DNA of 20,786 bases, from positions 1 through 20,786 of IMG/VR virus record IMGVR_UViG_3300031707_000229; one strand, 5' to 3'. This DNA is from a virus. Shown here piece by piece: positions 1 to 8,120 of this stretch; the first letter of the stretch is position 1, and every line of letters begins with the position of its first letter. The translations under genes and the position numbers were made by a program. The notes below the pieces were generated by a model. It saw only the letters and a list, made by a program, of their open reading frames with translations, searched no databases and was not told where the DNA came from.

Positions 1-2
1 AT

Positions 3-53
3 AGAAATGGTATGAATAAAAATTCTAATTATAAACTTTATGAGGTTGAATAA
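3..53 (+). CDS. C-terminal end of an upstream gene (partial)
   Basis: Only the last 16 codons are in the window: reading from base 3 gives RNGMNKNSNYKLYEVE followed by TAA at 51-53. The other two + frames close within the first 20 bases. The stop shares its last base with the ATG of the next gene (TAATG), a typical arrangement for translationally coupled phage genes, and this supports the frame. The GAGG at 42-45, which serves the next gene, lies inside this coding tail. Nothing can be said about the product; in this context a further tail or baseplate protein is the likeliest guess. Confidence 0.6.
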   Translation, partial: RNGMNKNSNYKLYEVE

Positions 54-850
54 TGGATGATGAAGTCCTAGATATAAATGTTAGACGAAAGTTAGGACAG
101 AGTCCTGAATCCGTGATGAAGGATTTTATGGATAGAAATCCTTCTGAATATTTAAAGGGATTTTATTCGGGTAAAGTTGTTAATAATAAAGATCCTGAGA
201 GATTAGGAAAGTGTCAAATTAGAGTTTATGCATGTTTTGGGGAAGAGATTCCTGATAGTGATTTACCTTGGGCTTTACCAGATTTTGCATTTATTGGAAG
301 CACATTAGGTTCATTTATCGTTCCTCCGATAGGAGCTATTGTTAAAGTCTATTTTGATAATGGAGACATATATTTGCCTCATTATACAACAAAGGCGATG
401 AATGTTAATACTTTACCGTCCCAAAAGGATACTGATTATCCAGATAATATGGTTTTCTTTGAGACTGATAACGGAGATTACTTTACTATAAATAGAAAGA
501 GTAAACAAACTAAGTATTTTCATACAGCGGGAACTAATGTAGTTATTGAAAAAAATGGAGAAGTTAAAATATTTGTTGTTGATAATAAGACTGAAACTGT
601 AGTCGGAGATAACGTTTTTCAAAATGATCATCATGAACTTCCATTACTTAAAGGTAAAGTAACTATATTTAGAAATGGTAATATTAAAATTGAAGGACAA
701 GAAGTTTATATTGGACATATGGGTTTATTGAAAGTAGAAGGATCGACGGTTATACCGACTGGTATTGGTCCATTAAATGCTCTTCCAATTGATCCAATAA
801 CAGGAATTCCTCACTCAGGAAATATATGTGCGCCAGGATTACCAATATAA
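53..850 (+). CDS. Baseplate central spike protein, gp5/gpV-like, without lysozyme domain
   Basis: This 265-residue protein looks like the central spike at the base of a contractile tail, the part that first pierces the host envelope. Residues about 36-115 fit the OB-fold of the T4 gp5 N-terminus and P2 gpV: GFYSGKVVNNKDPERLGK, then a proline-rich PWALPD, then PPIGAIVKVYFDNGD and YLPHY. Residues about 130-220 are short alternating beta stretches (DNGDYFTINR, NGEVKIFVVDN, NGNIKIEG) as expected for a trimeric beta-helical needle. The end (TGIGPLNALPIDPITGIPHS) recalls the glycine/proline/histidine-rich tip of gpV or PAAR-type proteins; metal binding there is inference. T4 gp5 carries a lysozyme domain between these parts and this protein does not. 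The ATG at 53 is preceded by GAGG at 42-45 and overlaps the upstream stop. The assignment is by fold-type pattern, not by close identity. Confidence 0.8.
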   Translation: MDDEVLDINVRRKLGQSPESVMKDFMDRNPSEYLKGFYSGKVVNNKDPERLGKCQIRVYACFGEEIPDSDLPWALPDFAFIGSTLGSFIVPPIGAIVKVYFDNGDIYLPHYTTKAMNVNTLPSQKDTDYPDNMVFFETDNGDYFTINRKSKQTKYFHTAGTNVVIEKNGEVKIFVVDNKTETVVGDNVFQNDHHELPLLKGKVTIFRNGNIKIEGQEVYIGHMGLLKVEGSTVIPTGIGPLNALPIDPITGIPHSGNICAPGLPI

Positions 851-860
851 AGGATTAAAA

Positions 861-3800
861 ATGGCTATAGATGCAGTTATACTGAAAGATAATATTTTAG
901 AGAGATTAAAAGAACCTTATTCTATGATGACAACTTCTGCTGTCGATCAAGAAGTTCATTTATTCGATCCTGAGCAAGTAGCTACCATGTTTGGAATTGC
1001 TGATATTAATTCCGTTAGAAATGTTATATGGGAAGAGTATAATTCAAGATATTCTGGATTGGAAGCTATCATTAAAGCTTTGTCTGATGAGTTAGAATAT
1101 GAGTTTGAAAATTATTGGAAATTAGACGACTTATCCGATGTAATTATTACTGATGTAAAGCTTGGGGATTTTCTTTTTTATGATGGAAATTCATGGGTTA
1201 ATGAACCATATTCAGCAACTTCATTCACAAATATAGTCACTAATATTTCAAATATTTCATACGAGAATAATCTTTCAGCAACGTTAAATCAATTAAATCC
1301 AAATCAATTAATTTATTTAAGTGATAATTATACATTAAGTTCTGTAAGCGATCTTTCTACTTGGATTATTGCTGGAAATAGTATTAGTATTGAATCCGAA
1401 AATGGCACAGTTACTATCAACGCTAATATAATATCTAATTTAGCAGATTTACAAGACGTATCTATACCCAATGTCACAAATGGAGACTTTCTTTATTATG
1501 ATGGAAGTTTGTGGATTAACGAACCATTTTTAACTTCAGTCCAAGATATTGTTAATGATATGATAGGTGGATCGACTTATACTTCTGGTAGCATATTATT
1601 TGCAGGATCTGACGGACTTATAACTGAAGATAATGCAAATTTCTTTTGGGACGATGTTAATAATAATATGGGAATAGGAACATCAAATCCTAAAATGGCT
1701 TTACATATAGCTAAATGTTATAATAGATTAGTTTATGGAGGATTAGATGGAAGTCCCGATGATTTTCAAATTAGAAATAATGTGTATTATGATTATGATG
1801 ACACAAGAAGAGAATCGATGGTTTCAGGATATTCTACACAAATAGATTTGAGAAATTCAGACGGTACAATTAAATTTTATACAACAACAACTTCGGCAAC
1901 CAGTAGCAATGCTGCTGTAACAATAGTTGAAAGAATGAGTATTGGTAATACTGGAGCTTCGATAACTGGTAGATTATTAGTTACTTCAGCTATAGGTTTA
2001 GGAATAACAAGTCCTACAGCTCAATTACATACAAGCGGAACTGTAAGATTTGAAGGTGCAGGAACTCCTGTTAATGGGAGAGTCTTAACGACTGATAGCG
2101 ATGGAAACGCAACTTGGCAAAATTTTGGTACTATTTCAACTTCAGGTTATACATCAGGAAGCGCTTTATTTGCTAATATAGACGGAAATATAGATCAAGA
2201 TAATACAAATTTCTTTTGGGATAATGTAAATAAAAGACTTGGTATTGGTAATCATACTCCTGAAAGTACTTTACATGTTACTGGAAGAGTTGAAGCTCAA
2301 AATTTTTATACTGAAAAATTAGATGGAGAAATAAAAGGACAAGTTGCGCTAATCGGAGGTACTAGCGCGATGTCTGGATATGTTCAATGGTTGGATACTG
2401 CTGAAGTTAGAAAAGGTTATATGGGTTGGGATTCTTCCGCAAGTAACAATCTTTCTATTACTTTAGAACATTCTTGTCAACTTAATGTTGTCGGTGGTAA
2501 TGTTGATATTAATGGTAATAATTTAATTTTAGATGCTAACGGTGATACTTATATTAATAATGGTACTGAAGATAATATTAAGTTTTATACTTCAGGAGTT
2601 CATAGGTTAAGTATAACTAATTCCGGATTGATAATGTCTGCATCGTATATTGATCTTGATAGTAATAGATTAATTTTAGATTTAAATGCTGATTCTTATT
2701 TAACAGCTTCAGCTGATGATAATATAGATTTTTATACTTCAGGAGCTAAAAGATTAAATATATCAAATAACGGATTAGTTGTTAGCGGAACAACTACAGT
2801 ATCGTCAATATCAGCTAGAGGAACTGCAGCGACAGTATATTTAACGCATTCATCAGGATTGATACAAAGTAGAACTGCTGCTCAAGTTAGAAGCGATATA
2901 GCAGCTGCTTCATCGACTCATGGAGTAACGACGAGTTATTTGGCAAGAGCAACAAGCACAACTGCATTTGGTAATAGTCTTATACAGGATAATGGAACAG
3001 CATTAGGTATTAGGTGTGCTCCGAATAATACTTATGCTCTTTCAGTTTCAGGAAGTACAAGATTACAAGGATTTGATCTATATCTCGATGCAAATAATGA
3101 TACTTATATTTCAACTTCAGCTATTGATGATAATATTAGATTTTATACTTCAGGAGTTCATAGGTTAAGTATAACTAATTCTGGATTAATTATGTCAGCT
3201 TCGTATATCGATCTTGACGGTAATAGATTAATCTTAGATGTTGATGGCAATAGTTATTTAACAACTTCAGCTGATAATGTTGTTGATGTTTATATAGGCG
3301 GAGCTAATCATGTAAAAATATATAACGAAGGATTAAGGTATCAATCAGGACCAACATCAAATTTTGAATGTTATGGATTTTCCACTGATTCAAATGCTTA
3401 TCCTGCTTTAAATTTTGTTAAATCACATCATGATACCATAGGAACTTTTCAAGAAACTTTATCTGCTGAAGCTTTAGGAAGTATAGCAGCATATGGGGTT
3501 GAAACTGATGGAGGAACTGATCCTGCTGCTGTTATTTCATTTTTTCAAGAAGGAAGTTCAACGACAACTCGGGTTCCTGGTCAGATGAGATTTTATACAA
3601 GTACGACGGACGCTGCTAATAATGAAAGAATGCGTATATTATCTAATGGAAATATTGGAATAGGAGTTACCGCCCCAACAGCTCAATTACATACTGATGG
3701 AACTTTGCGATTTGAAGGTGCAGGAACTCCAGCTGATGGCAGAGTTTTAACTTCAGATATTAATGGTAATGCGACATGGGAAGATTTTTCGTTTATATCA

Positions 3801-6800
3801 ACATCAGGTTATACATCCGGTAGTGTAGTTTTTATAGGATCAGATGGTAATTTAGCACAAGATAATAATAATTTCTTTTGGGATAATGTTAATAATAGAT
3901 TAGGTATTGGAACTAAAGTTCCTGATATGAGTTTACATGTTAGTGCAAGTAATTGGCATTTTGATAATTATAAAACTCATAGTTTTGGATCAATGGCCGC
4001 TGTGTTATTACAAGCTAAAAGATTTGAAATAGCTAGATTTGGAGTGGATAGAGGTAATTGGGCTGATTATGGTCCTGTAACTATTGAATTATTTAATAGA
4101 TATTTTTTTGATGGATATAAAAGATATACATTACAAGCAACTTATGGAACAGGTAATGATATTAAAGTTATTTTAAGAGAAGCTCATGGAATATCTTCAA
4201 ATTATTTTAGATTAAATTATGAGTGGGTTGTAGTATCTGGAAACGTTGGTTATGTTAGTGTATTTGTTGAAGTAGATTATTATAGTAGAGTTTACGCTAA
4301 AATATCACATCAGAGGACAATATCAACTACAAGTCCTCCTGCGTATCCTTCAGTTTGGATAAATGATAATTATACTTCGGCTGCTAATATATCAGCGTTT
4401 TATAATCTCGCATCATCATATGAGACAGCTGAAGTAGCAGCTGATACTTTATTTAAAAGAAATGTTTATATTCCTGGTACTTTATATTTAGATAATGTCG
4501 GTGGAGATACTTACTTGTATTCTAATTCTGATATTATATATTTTTATACTTCAGGGGTTAATAGATTAAGTATTGGTACGAATAGTTTATTAATGAATAT
4601 GCCGTTAGATATGAATGCTAATACTTTAATAATGGATGATGATGCGGATTCTTATATTAGGGCTCCTATTGATGATAGTATAGATTTTTATACTGCAGGG
4701 TCTCTTAAATTCAGTGTAACTAATTCTGGATTAGTATTGAATTTTCCGATTGATTTAGATGGTAATAGAATAATTCTTGATACTGATGGAGATACTTATT
4801 TAACGGCATCAGCTGATGATGTAGTTAAATTAATGTTCCCGAATGGATCATATTATGATTTTACTATTAACGGATTAGATTATAAAACTACAGCAACAAG
4901 TCATGAAATTCTTTTAACTGATTATAGTACAGACATTACAGCAAGTATTAGATTAGGGTTTTATAAATCTCATAATAATACTTTAGGAACTTTAACTCCA
5001 ACAATTTCAGGAGAAGTATTAGGTCAAATATATGCATGTGGTGTTAATTCTATTAGCGGATTTGCTACAGCTGCTGTTATATCTTTTAATCAGGATGGAT
5101 CAAGTTCGTCAACTAGAGCTCCAGCTAATATAGTATTTAAAACCGCAAGTACGTCATCTGTACTTGAGAGGATGAGATTTCCTTCATCTGGTACAATGTT
5201 AATGTCAACTGATATTGATTTAGATGGTAATAAGTTAATTTTAGATGCTGATGGAGATACGTATTTAACTGTTTCGTCCGATGATAATATTCAGTTTTAT
5301 AATGGTAACGTATATTCATTAAAATTGGATAGTAATGGTTATTTAAATTTAATAACATATTTAGATGGTAATAAGGGTGATAATTTAATTTTTGATAAAA
5401 GGAGAAATATAACATCAGCAGCACAAGCTAATGATGTTATAGGAAGTATAATATTTAGATCGAATGATAATTCATCGACTCCTGTTATGACTGATTATGC
5501 TCGTATTGAGTCTAAAATAATTCATCCAAGATTAAATGGTGAGACATTATCGTGTAATAATTCGGAATTAAATTTTTATATTAATACATATCCAGAACAA
5601 TCCGATCCAACAAATCCGATTTTATTATTAACTTTAGGACATAATTATAGTACACCTTTGTTTACAAGTGGTGGTTATGCCAGAATGCAAATTTATTCCT
5701 CTTATACAGATTCAAATCATCCGACAGTATGGTTAAAATCGTTATCAAGTCATGCTACATATGATAATGCTGGATTTACATTTGTTGTTAATAAAACTGA
5801 AGGCCCATTTGAAATAGTATATGATACTGATGGAACGAGTAATACTTTTGTCGATTTATTGAATTTAAATTCTTCTGATTTTCGTTTAAGTGTTTCTAAT
5901 GAAATAGATTTTTATGTTAATAATGCAAATATTGTAACTATAACTGAAGATACTCTTAAAATTTATGAAGGCGGAGTGCAAATATATAATGCTGCTTGTG
6001 GAATTAATACAGGAAGTCCAGATGGATTTACAATTTCGTTATCAAGTACAGATAATCCTTTAGATATTATATTAGAACAACATGAACAAGAAGCTGATAT
6101 TATATTAAAATATATGTTAGGAGAAGTTAAGATACAATCGCCTGGATATGATTCGGTTTTAAGATTAACGAATGATATAACAGGTCATACTTCATCAGAT
6201 GGATTAGTAATAAAAGTTGAAACTAATGGAAACTCTACAATAAATTTATTAGAGGAACATACATCCTTTAATATTGGATGTCGGGGAAGAGAAATAATAT
6301 CAATGTATAGTGATAATTCAATAACATTTGATCCATTAGCAAGTATTAATTTTTTCACTAATAATATTGCAAGAGTTCAGTTAAACAATGCTGGGATGTT
6401 TATAAGTGTTCCATTATATGTTGATGGATATCAGTTAATTTTGGATGCTGATAGAGATACTTATTTAACAGCTTCAGCCGATGATAATATTGATTTTTAT
6501 ACAAGTGGAGCGAAAAGGTTAAATATATCGAATAGTGGATTAGTGGTTAGTGGAACAACTACAGTATCGTCAATATCAGCTAGAGGAACAGCTGCTACAG
6601 TATATTTAACACATTCTAATGGATTGATCCAAAGTAGAACTGCTTCCCAAGTGTTAAGTGATTTAGGAGTTCCTTCATCAATTCATGGAGTAACCACAAG
6701 TTATTTAGCCAGGGCGATAAGTACGTCAGCTTTCGGTAATAGTCTTATACAGGATAATGGAACAGCATTAGGTATTAGATGTACTCCTAATAATACTTAC

Positions 6801-7574
6801 GCTCTTTCAGTTTCAGGAGATACTAGATTACAAGGTTTTAAACTTTATCTTGACGCTGATAATGATACTTATATTGATAACGGTACTGATGATAATATTT
6901 ATTTTGTAGTTAGTTCGACTGATAGAATGTGGTTGAATACTACCAGTTTAACAATGAATGTTGATATTGATTTAGATAGTAAGAGATTAATTTTAGATTC
7001 AGATGCTGATACTTATTTAGTTGCTTCAGCTGATGATAATATGGATTTTTATACAAATGGAATAAAAAGATTAAATATATCTAGTGATGGAAGTATTATA
7101 GGTAATAATATTTACAATTACAATGTTAAAGCCAATAATGATATTTCAATATCAGGTTTTAATTCAAATTCGATATTATCAAATTTAAGTGTTATTGTAA
7201 GATCGCAAAGTGGAACAGTTTGTATGAGAACAGGTTTAGCAAATGATGGGGCTACTGGCGGTCTAATAATAGCTAAAGTAACTTTGGGTAATAATGTTTC
7301 TGCTGATTTAGAAACGGTTTTAAATAAAACTTTTTACCTGGGTGGATTTTTGAAAATAGTATCTCAAACTAGATCTGTTTATGGAGAAGTAGTTATTAAT
7401 AATAATACTGTTTGGAAAGTATTTGATTATAGTAATAATATTGAAACTGTATCATCAAGTGGTTACTTTTGTATAATACCTGAAGGATTAGGCAAAACTG
7501 CTTTGTTAAATAGAATGGGATTTGAAGTGACTTTTCATTTGTGTTATTTTGGTGATTTTTCTTATTATTCTTAA
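861..7574 (+). CDS. Giant repetitive tail fibre protein (2237 aa)
   Basis: This is a very long virion fibre, probably anchored to the baseplate and used for host adhesion. The chosen start is ATG 861 because AAAGGA at 849-854 sits six bases ahead; an in-frame ATG at 828 lies inside the spike gene and has no ribosome site. Residues 88-94 and 194-200 begin two copies of a common fibre motif (LDDLSDV and LADLQDV, each followed by GDF.YYDG..W.NEP). Later come several GIG...P...LH(V/T) motifs and about eleven copies of a ~48-residue repeat, LILDxDGDTYLTASADDNIDFYTSG, between residues 555 and about 2080. Residues about 1032-1190 are non-repetitive and rich in aromatic residues, possibly a knob. The last ~150 residues are also unique, possibly the receptor-binding tip. 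No S74 intramolecular chaperone domain is recognisable at the C-terminus. The function is inferred from the repeat architecture and the neighbours; the receptor is unknown. Confidence 0.8.
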   Translation: MAIDAVILKDNILERLKEPYSMMTTSAVDQEVHLFDPEQVATMFGIADINSVRNVIWEEYNSRYSGLEAIIKALSDELEYEFENYWKLDDLSDVIITDVKLGDFLFYDGNSWVNEPYSATSFTNIVTNISNISYENNLSATLNQLNPNQLIYLSDNYTLSSVSDLSTWIIAGNSISIESENGTVTINANIISNLADLQDVSIPNVTNGDFLYYDGSLWINEPFLTSVQDIVNDMIGGSTYTSGSILFAGSDGLITEDNANFFWDDVNNNMGIGTSNPKMALHIAKCYNRLVYGGLDGSPDDFQIRNNVYYDYDDTRRESMVSGYSTQIDLRNSDGTIKFYTTTTSATSSNAAVTIVERMSIGNTGASITGRLLVTSAIGLGITSPTAQLHTSGTVRFEGAGTPVNGRVLTTDSDGNATWQNFGTISTSGYTSGSALFANIDGNIDQDNTNFFWDNVNKRLGIGNHTPESTLHVTGRVEAQNFYTEKLDGEIKGQVALIGGTSAMSGYVQWLDTAEVRKGYMGWDSSASNNLSITLEHSCQLNVVGGNVDINGNNLILDANGDTYINNGTEDNIKFYTSGVHRLSITNSGLIMSASYIDLDSNRLILDLNADSYLTASADDNIDFYTSGAKRLNISNNGLVVSGTTTVSSISARGTAATVYLTHSSGLIQSRTAAQVRSDIAAASSTHGVTTSYLARATSTTAFGNSLIQDNGTALGIRCAPNNTYALSVSGSTRLQGFDLYLDANNDTYISTSAIDDNIRFYTSGVHRLSITNSGLIMSASYIDLDGNRLILDVDGNSYLTTSADNVVDVYIGGANHVKIYNEGLRYQSGPTSNFECYGFSTDSNAYPALNFVKSHHDTIGTFQETLSAEALGSIAAYGVETDGGTDPAAVISFFQEGSSTTTRVPGQMRFYTSTTDAANNERMRILSNGNIGIGVTAPTAQLHTDGTLRFEGAGTPADGRVLTSDINGNATWEDFSFISTSGYTSGSVVFIGSDGNLAQDNNNFFWDNVNNRLGIGTKVPDMSLHVSASNWHFDNYKTHSFGSMAAVLLQAKRFEIARFGVDRGNWADYGPVTIELFNRYFFDGYKRYTLQATYGTGNDIKVILREAHGISSNYFRLNYEWVVVSGNVGYVSVFVEVDYYSRVYAKISHQRTISTTSPPAYPSVWINDNYTSAANISAFYNLASSYETAEVAADTLFKRNVYIPGTLYLDNVGGDTYLYSNSDIIYFYTSGVNRLSIGTNSLLMNMPLDMNANTLIMDDDADSYIRAPIDDSIDFYTAGSLKFSVTNSGLVLNFPIDLDGNRIILDTDGDTYLTASADDVVKLMFPNGSYYDFTINGLDYKTTATSHEILLTDYSTDITASIRLGFYKSHNNTLGTLTPTISGEVLGQIYACGVNSISGFATAAVISFNQDGSSSSTRAPANIVFKTASTSSVLERMRFPSSGTMLMSTDIDLDGNKLILDADGDTYLTVSSDDNIQFYNGNVYSLKLDSNGYLNLITYLDGNKGDNLIFDKRRNITSAAQANDVIGSIIFRSNDNSSTPVMTDYARIESKIIHPRLNGETLSCNNSELNFYINTYPEQSDPTNPILLLTLGHNYSTPLFTSGGYARMQIYSSYTDSNHPTVWLKSLSSHATYDNAGFTFVVNKTEGPFEIVYDTDGTSNTFVDLLNLNSSDFRLSVSNEIDFYVNNANIVTITEDTLKIYEGGVQIYNAACGINTGSPDGFTISLSSTDNPLDIILEQHEQEADIILKYMLGEVKIQSPGYDSVLRLTNDITGHTSSDGLVIKVETNGNSTINLLEEHTSFNIGCRGREIISMYSDNSITFDPLASINFFTNNIARVQLNNAGMFISVPLYVDGYQLILDADRDTYLTASADDNIDFYTSGAKRLNISNSGLVVSGTTTVSSISARGTAATVYLTHSNGLIQSRTASQVLSDLGVPSSIHGVTTSYLARAISTSAFGNSLIQDNGTALGIRCTPNNTYALSVSGDTRLQGFKLYLDADNDTYIDNGTDDNIYFVVSSTDRMWLNTTSLTMNVDIDLDSKRLILDSDADTYLVASADDNMDFYTNGIKRLNISSDGSIIGNNIYNYNVKANNDISISGFNSNSILSNLSVIVRSQSGTVCMRTGLANDGATGGLIIAKVTLGNNVSADLETVLNKTFYLGGFLKIVSQTRSVYGEVVINNNTVWKVFDYSNNIETVSSSGYFCIIPEGLGKTALLNRMGFEVTFHLCYFGDFSYYS
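1576..1709 (+). repeat. Partial third copy of fibre module B
   Basis: This stretch encodes a version of the TSGYTSGS..F..DG....DN.NFFWD.VN...GIG unit seen complete at 2016-2279 and 3678-3941. It lines up with the first complete copy at an offset of 570 bases (190 codons), for example at the shared TTCTTTTGGG at 1641 and 2211. It lacks the N-terminal half of the module (LHT.GT.RFEGAGTP). Confidence 0.7.
2016..2279 (+). repeat. Fibre module B, copy 1
   Basis: This 264-base in-frame module encodes TAQLHTSGTVRFEGAGTP through FFWDNVNKRLGIG to LHV. It aligns without gaps to 3678-3941 at a constant offset of 1662 bases (554 codons). The differences are mixed synonymous and amino-acid changes. Confidence 0.8.
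2670..3110 (+). repeat. Fibre module A, copy 1
   Basis: A 441-base segment of the giant fibre gene is duplicated in frame at 6435-6875, at a constant offset of 3765 bases (1255 codons). It covers one 48-codon repeat, a VSGTTTVSSISARGTAATVY segment, and an SYLARATSTTAFGNSLIQDN-type segment ending in a GI...P...LSVSG motif. Within it, 2787-2824 and 2970-3013 are identical to the other copy over 38 and 44 bases, while flanking parts differ at many synonymous sites. Confidence 0.85.
3381..3650 (+). repeat. Fibre module C, copy 1
   Basis: This encodes KSHHDTIGTF, GSIAAYG, AAVISFFQEGSSTTTR and ERMR. It aligns to 4926-5192 at an offset of 1545 bases (515 codons) with one codon of length difference near the end. 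It is more diverged than modules A and B; the similarity is mainly at protein level. Confidence 0.7.
3678..3941 (+). repeat. Fibre module B, copy 2
   Basis: Second complete copy of the module at 2016-2279, starting TAQLHTDGTLRFEGAGTP and ending in a GIG...P...LHV motif. It stays in register over its full length and is followed by the non-repetitive aromatic-rich domain of the fibre. Confidence 0.8.
4926..5192 (+). repeat. Fibre module C, copy 2
   Basis: Diverged second copy of 3381-3650, with KSHNNTLGTL, GQIYACG, AAVISFNQDGSSSSTR and ERMR at the same positions. It follows three tandem 48-codon repeats (4482, 4626, 4770). Confidence 0.7.
6435..6875 (+). repeat. Fibre module A, copy 2
   Basis: Second copy of 2670-3110, in register over the whole 441 bases. 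The tracts 6552-6589 and 6735-6778 are base-for-base identical to copy 1. After 6875 the copies differ by one codon in length and then diverge. Confidence 0.85.
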
Positions 7575-7586
7575 CTTTAAAATATT

Positions 7587-7590
7587 GGAG
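7587..7590 (+). promoter_or_regulatory. Ribosome binding site deciding a TTG start
   Basis: GGAG lies seven bases before TTG 7598. There is no in-frame ATG near the beginning of the following reading frame (the first Met is residue 31), so this site supports initiation at TTG. Confidence 0.6.
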
Positions 7591-7597
7591 AAATTAA

Positions 7598-8065
7598 TTG
7601 AAACTAATTAATGTAATTTTAGGACCATTACCGGAAAAGCTTAATATATGTATCGAGTCGCAAAAGCGTTTTGCTGATTTGAATAATATGGAGTATATAT
7701 CTATTACTGAAATTCCGGAATGGGGTAAAAGATATGCAATGACTAATGCGATAGTAGATCGTATTAAGTTAGAATATTTAGCTAATGAGAATAATATATT
7801 AGCATGTGATTGGGATATTCAGTTATATGATAATTTTCAGTTACCTTTTAGACCTTCGTTAGGAGATAATGGTAATAATTTTATGTGGAATGGTAATGAT
7901 AAAGAAATTTTTAAAAAGAGTTTTGATGAATTAGTTGAATATGAAAAAAATCATTCAAAGTATTATTGTGAGTATTGTAGGGCTATGAAAATTTTAAATA
8001 AAAATGAATATTTATCAGTTCGTTTTGATAATAAAACATATAAGCATATAAGATGGCGACAATGA
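7598..8065 (+). CDS. Small glycosyltransferase-like protein with a DxD motif
   Basis: This 155-residue protein has a pattern like the sugar-nucleotide-binding core of DxD-type glycosyltransferases (the GT32 type): AIVDRIKLEYL at residues 51-61, then NNILACDWDIQLYDNFQLP with the candidate metal/nucleotide-binding DWD at 71-73. In that family an Asp-x-x-Arg helix precedes a strand ending in DxD by a similar distance. It is shorter than typical members (above ~200 residues), so it may be a minimal or degenerate enzyme. A CEYC pair at about residues 128-131 is unexplained. It starts with TTG, has GGAG upstream, and sits between the giant fibre and gp25, which makes modification of a fibre or of a surface glycan possible; both are inference. 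The family call rests on motif order only. Confidence 0.5.
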   Translation: MKLINVILGPLPEKLNICIESQKRFADLNNMEYISITEIPEWGKRYAMTNAIVDRIKLEYLANENNILACDWDIQLYDNFQLPFRPSLGDNGNNFMWNGNDKEIFKKSFDELVEYEKNHSKYYCEYCRAMKILNKNEYLSVRFDNKTYKHIRWRQ

Positions 8066-8081
8066 ATGGATAATTAGTAAC

Positions 8082-8089
8082 TATAAATA
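8082..8089 (+). promoter_or_regulatory. Candidate T4-type late promoter core (TATAAATA)
   Basis: An exact TATAAATA lies in the 55-base gap between the DxD protein and gp25, 31 bases ahead of the gp25 ATG. In T4 this octamer is the late-promoter element read by the gp55 sigma-like factor, with transcription beginning a few bases downstream. That would leave room for the GAGGA ribosome site at 8110-8114. In AT-rich DNA the octamer can also arise by chance. Confidence 0.45.
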
Positions 8090-8120
8090 AAAGAGAATAA
8101 TATTTTATAGAGGATAGATA

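Larger units (their letters stand above)
2523..7090 (+). repeat. Array of eleven ~48-codon fibre repeats
   Basis: Eleven imperfect copies of a repeat with consensus LILDxDxDTYLTASADDNIDFYTSG followed by a beta stretch and NSGL. The LILD-equivalent codons start at 2523, 2670, 3078, 3228, 4482, 4626, 4770, 5235, 6435, 6843 and 6987. Where copies are directly adjacent the spacing is 144-150 bases (48-50 codons), so each unit probably makes one segment of a trimeric beta shaft. Copies are separated by other modules and vary in the last third. More degenerate relatives lie around 5890 and 6330. Copy number and spacing were counted by eye from the translation. Confidence 0.8.

Noticed and set aside
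413-634. Open reading frame of 73 codons on the - strand
   Set aside because: It lies entirely inside the spike gene, has no sensible composition or context, and is typical of chance frames opposite AT-rich genes.
828-860. In-frame upstream ATG that would lengthen the giant fibre by 11 residues
   Set aside because: It lies inside the spike gene without a ribosome site, whereas ATG 861 has AAAGGA six bases upstream and gives the Met-Ala start seen in most neighbours.
5137-5424. Open reading frame of 95 codons on the - strand
   Set aside because: It is opposite the giant fibre gene and rich in Tyr, Leu, His and Asn, as expected from the complement of its repeats; no gene-like features.
2523-7090. 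Regular repeats considered as a CRISPR array
   Set aside because: The repeats are imperfect, in frame, 144-150 bases long and part of one open reading frame; they are protein repeats.
861-7574. Diversity-generating retroelement acting on the fibre
   Set aside because: No reverse transcriptase gene is in the window and the near-repeats differ across all base types and are in register as duplicated domains, not as an adenine-biased variable/template pair.
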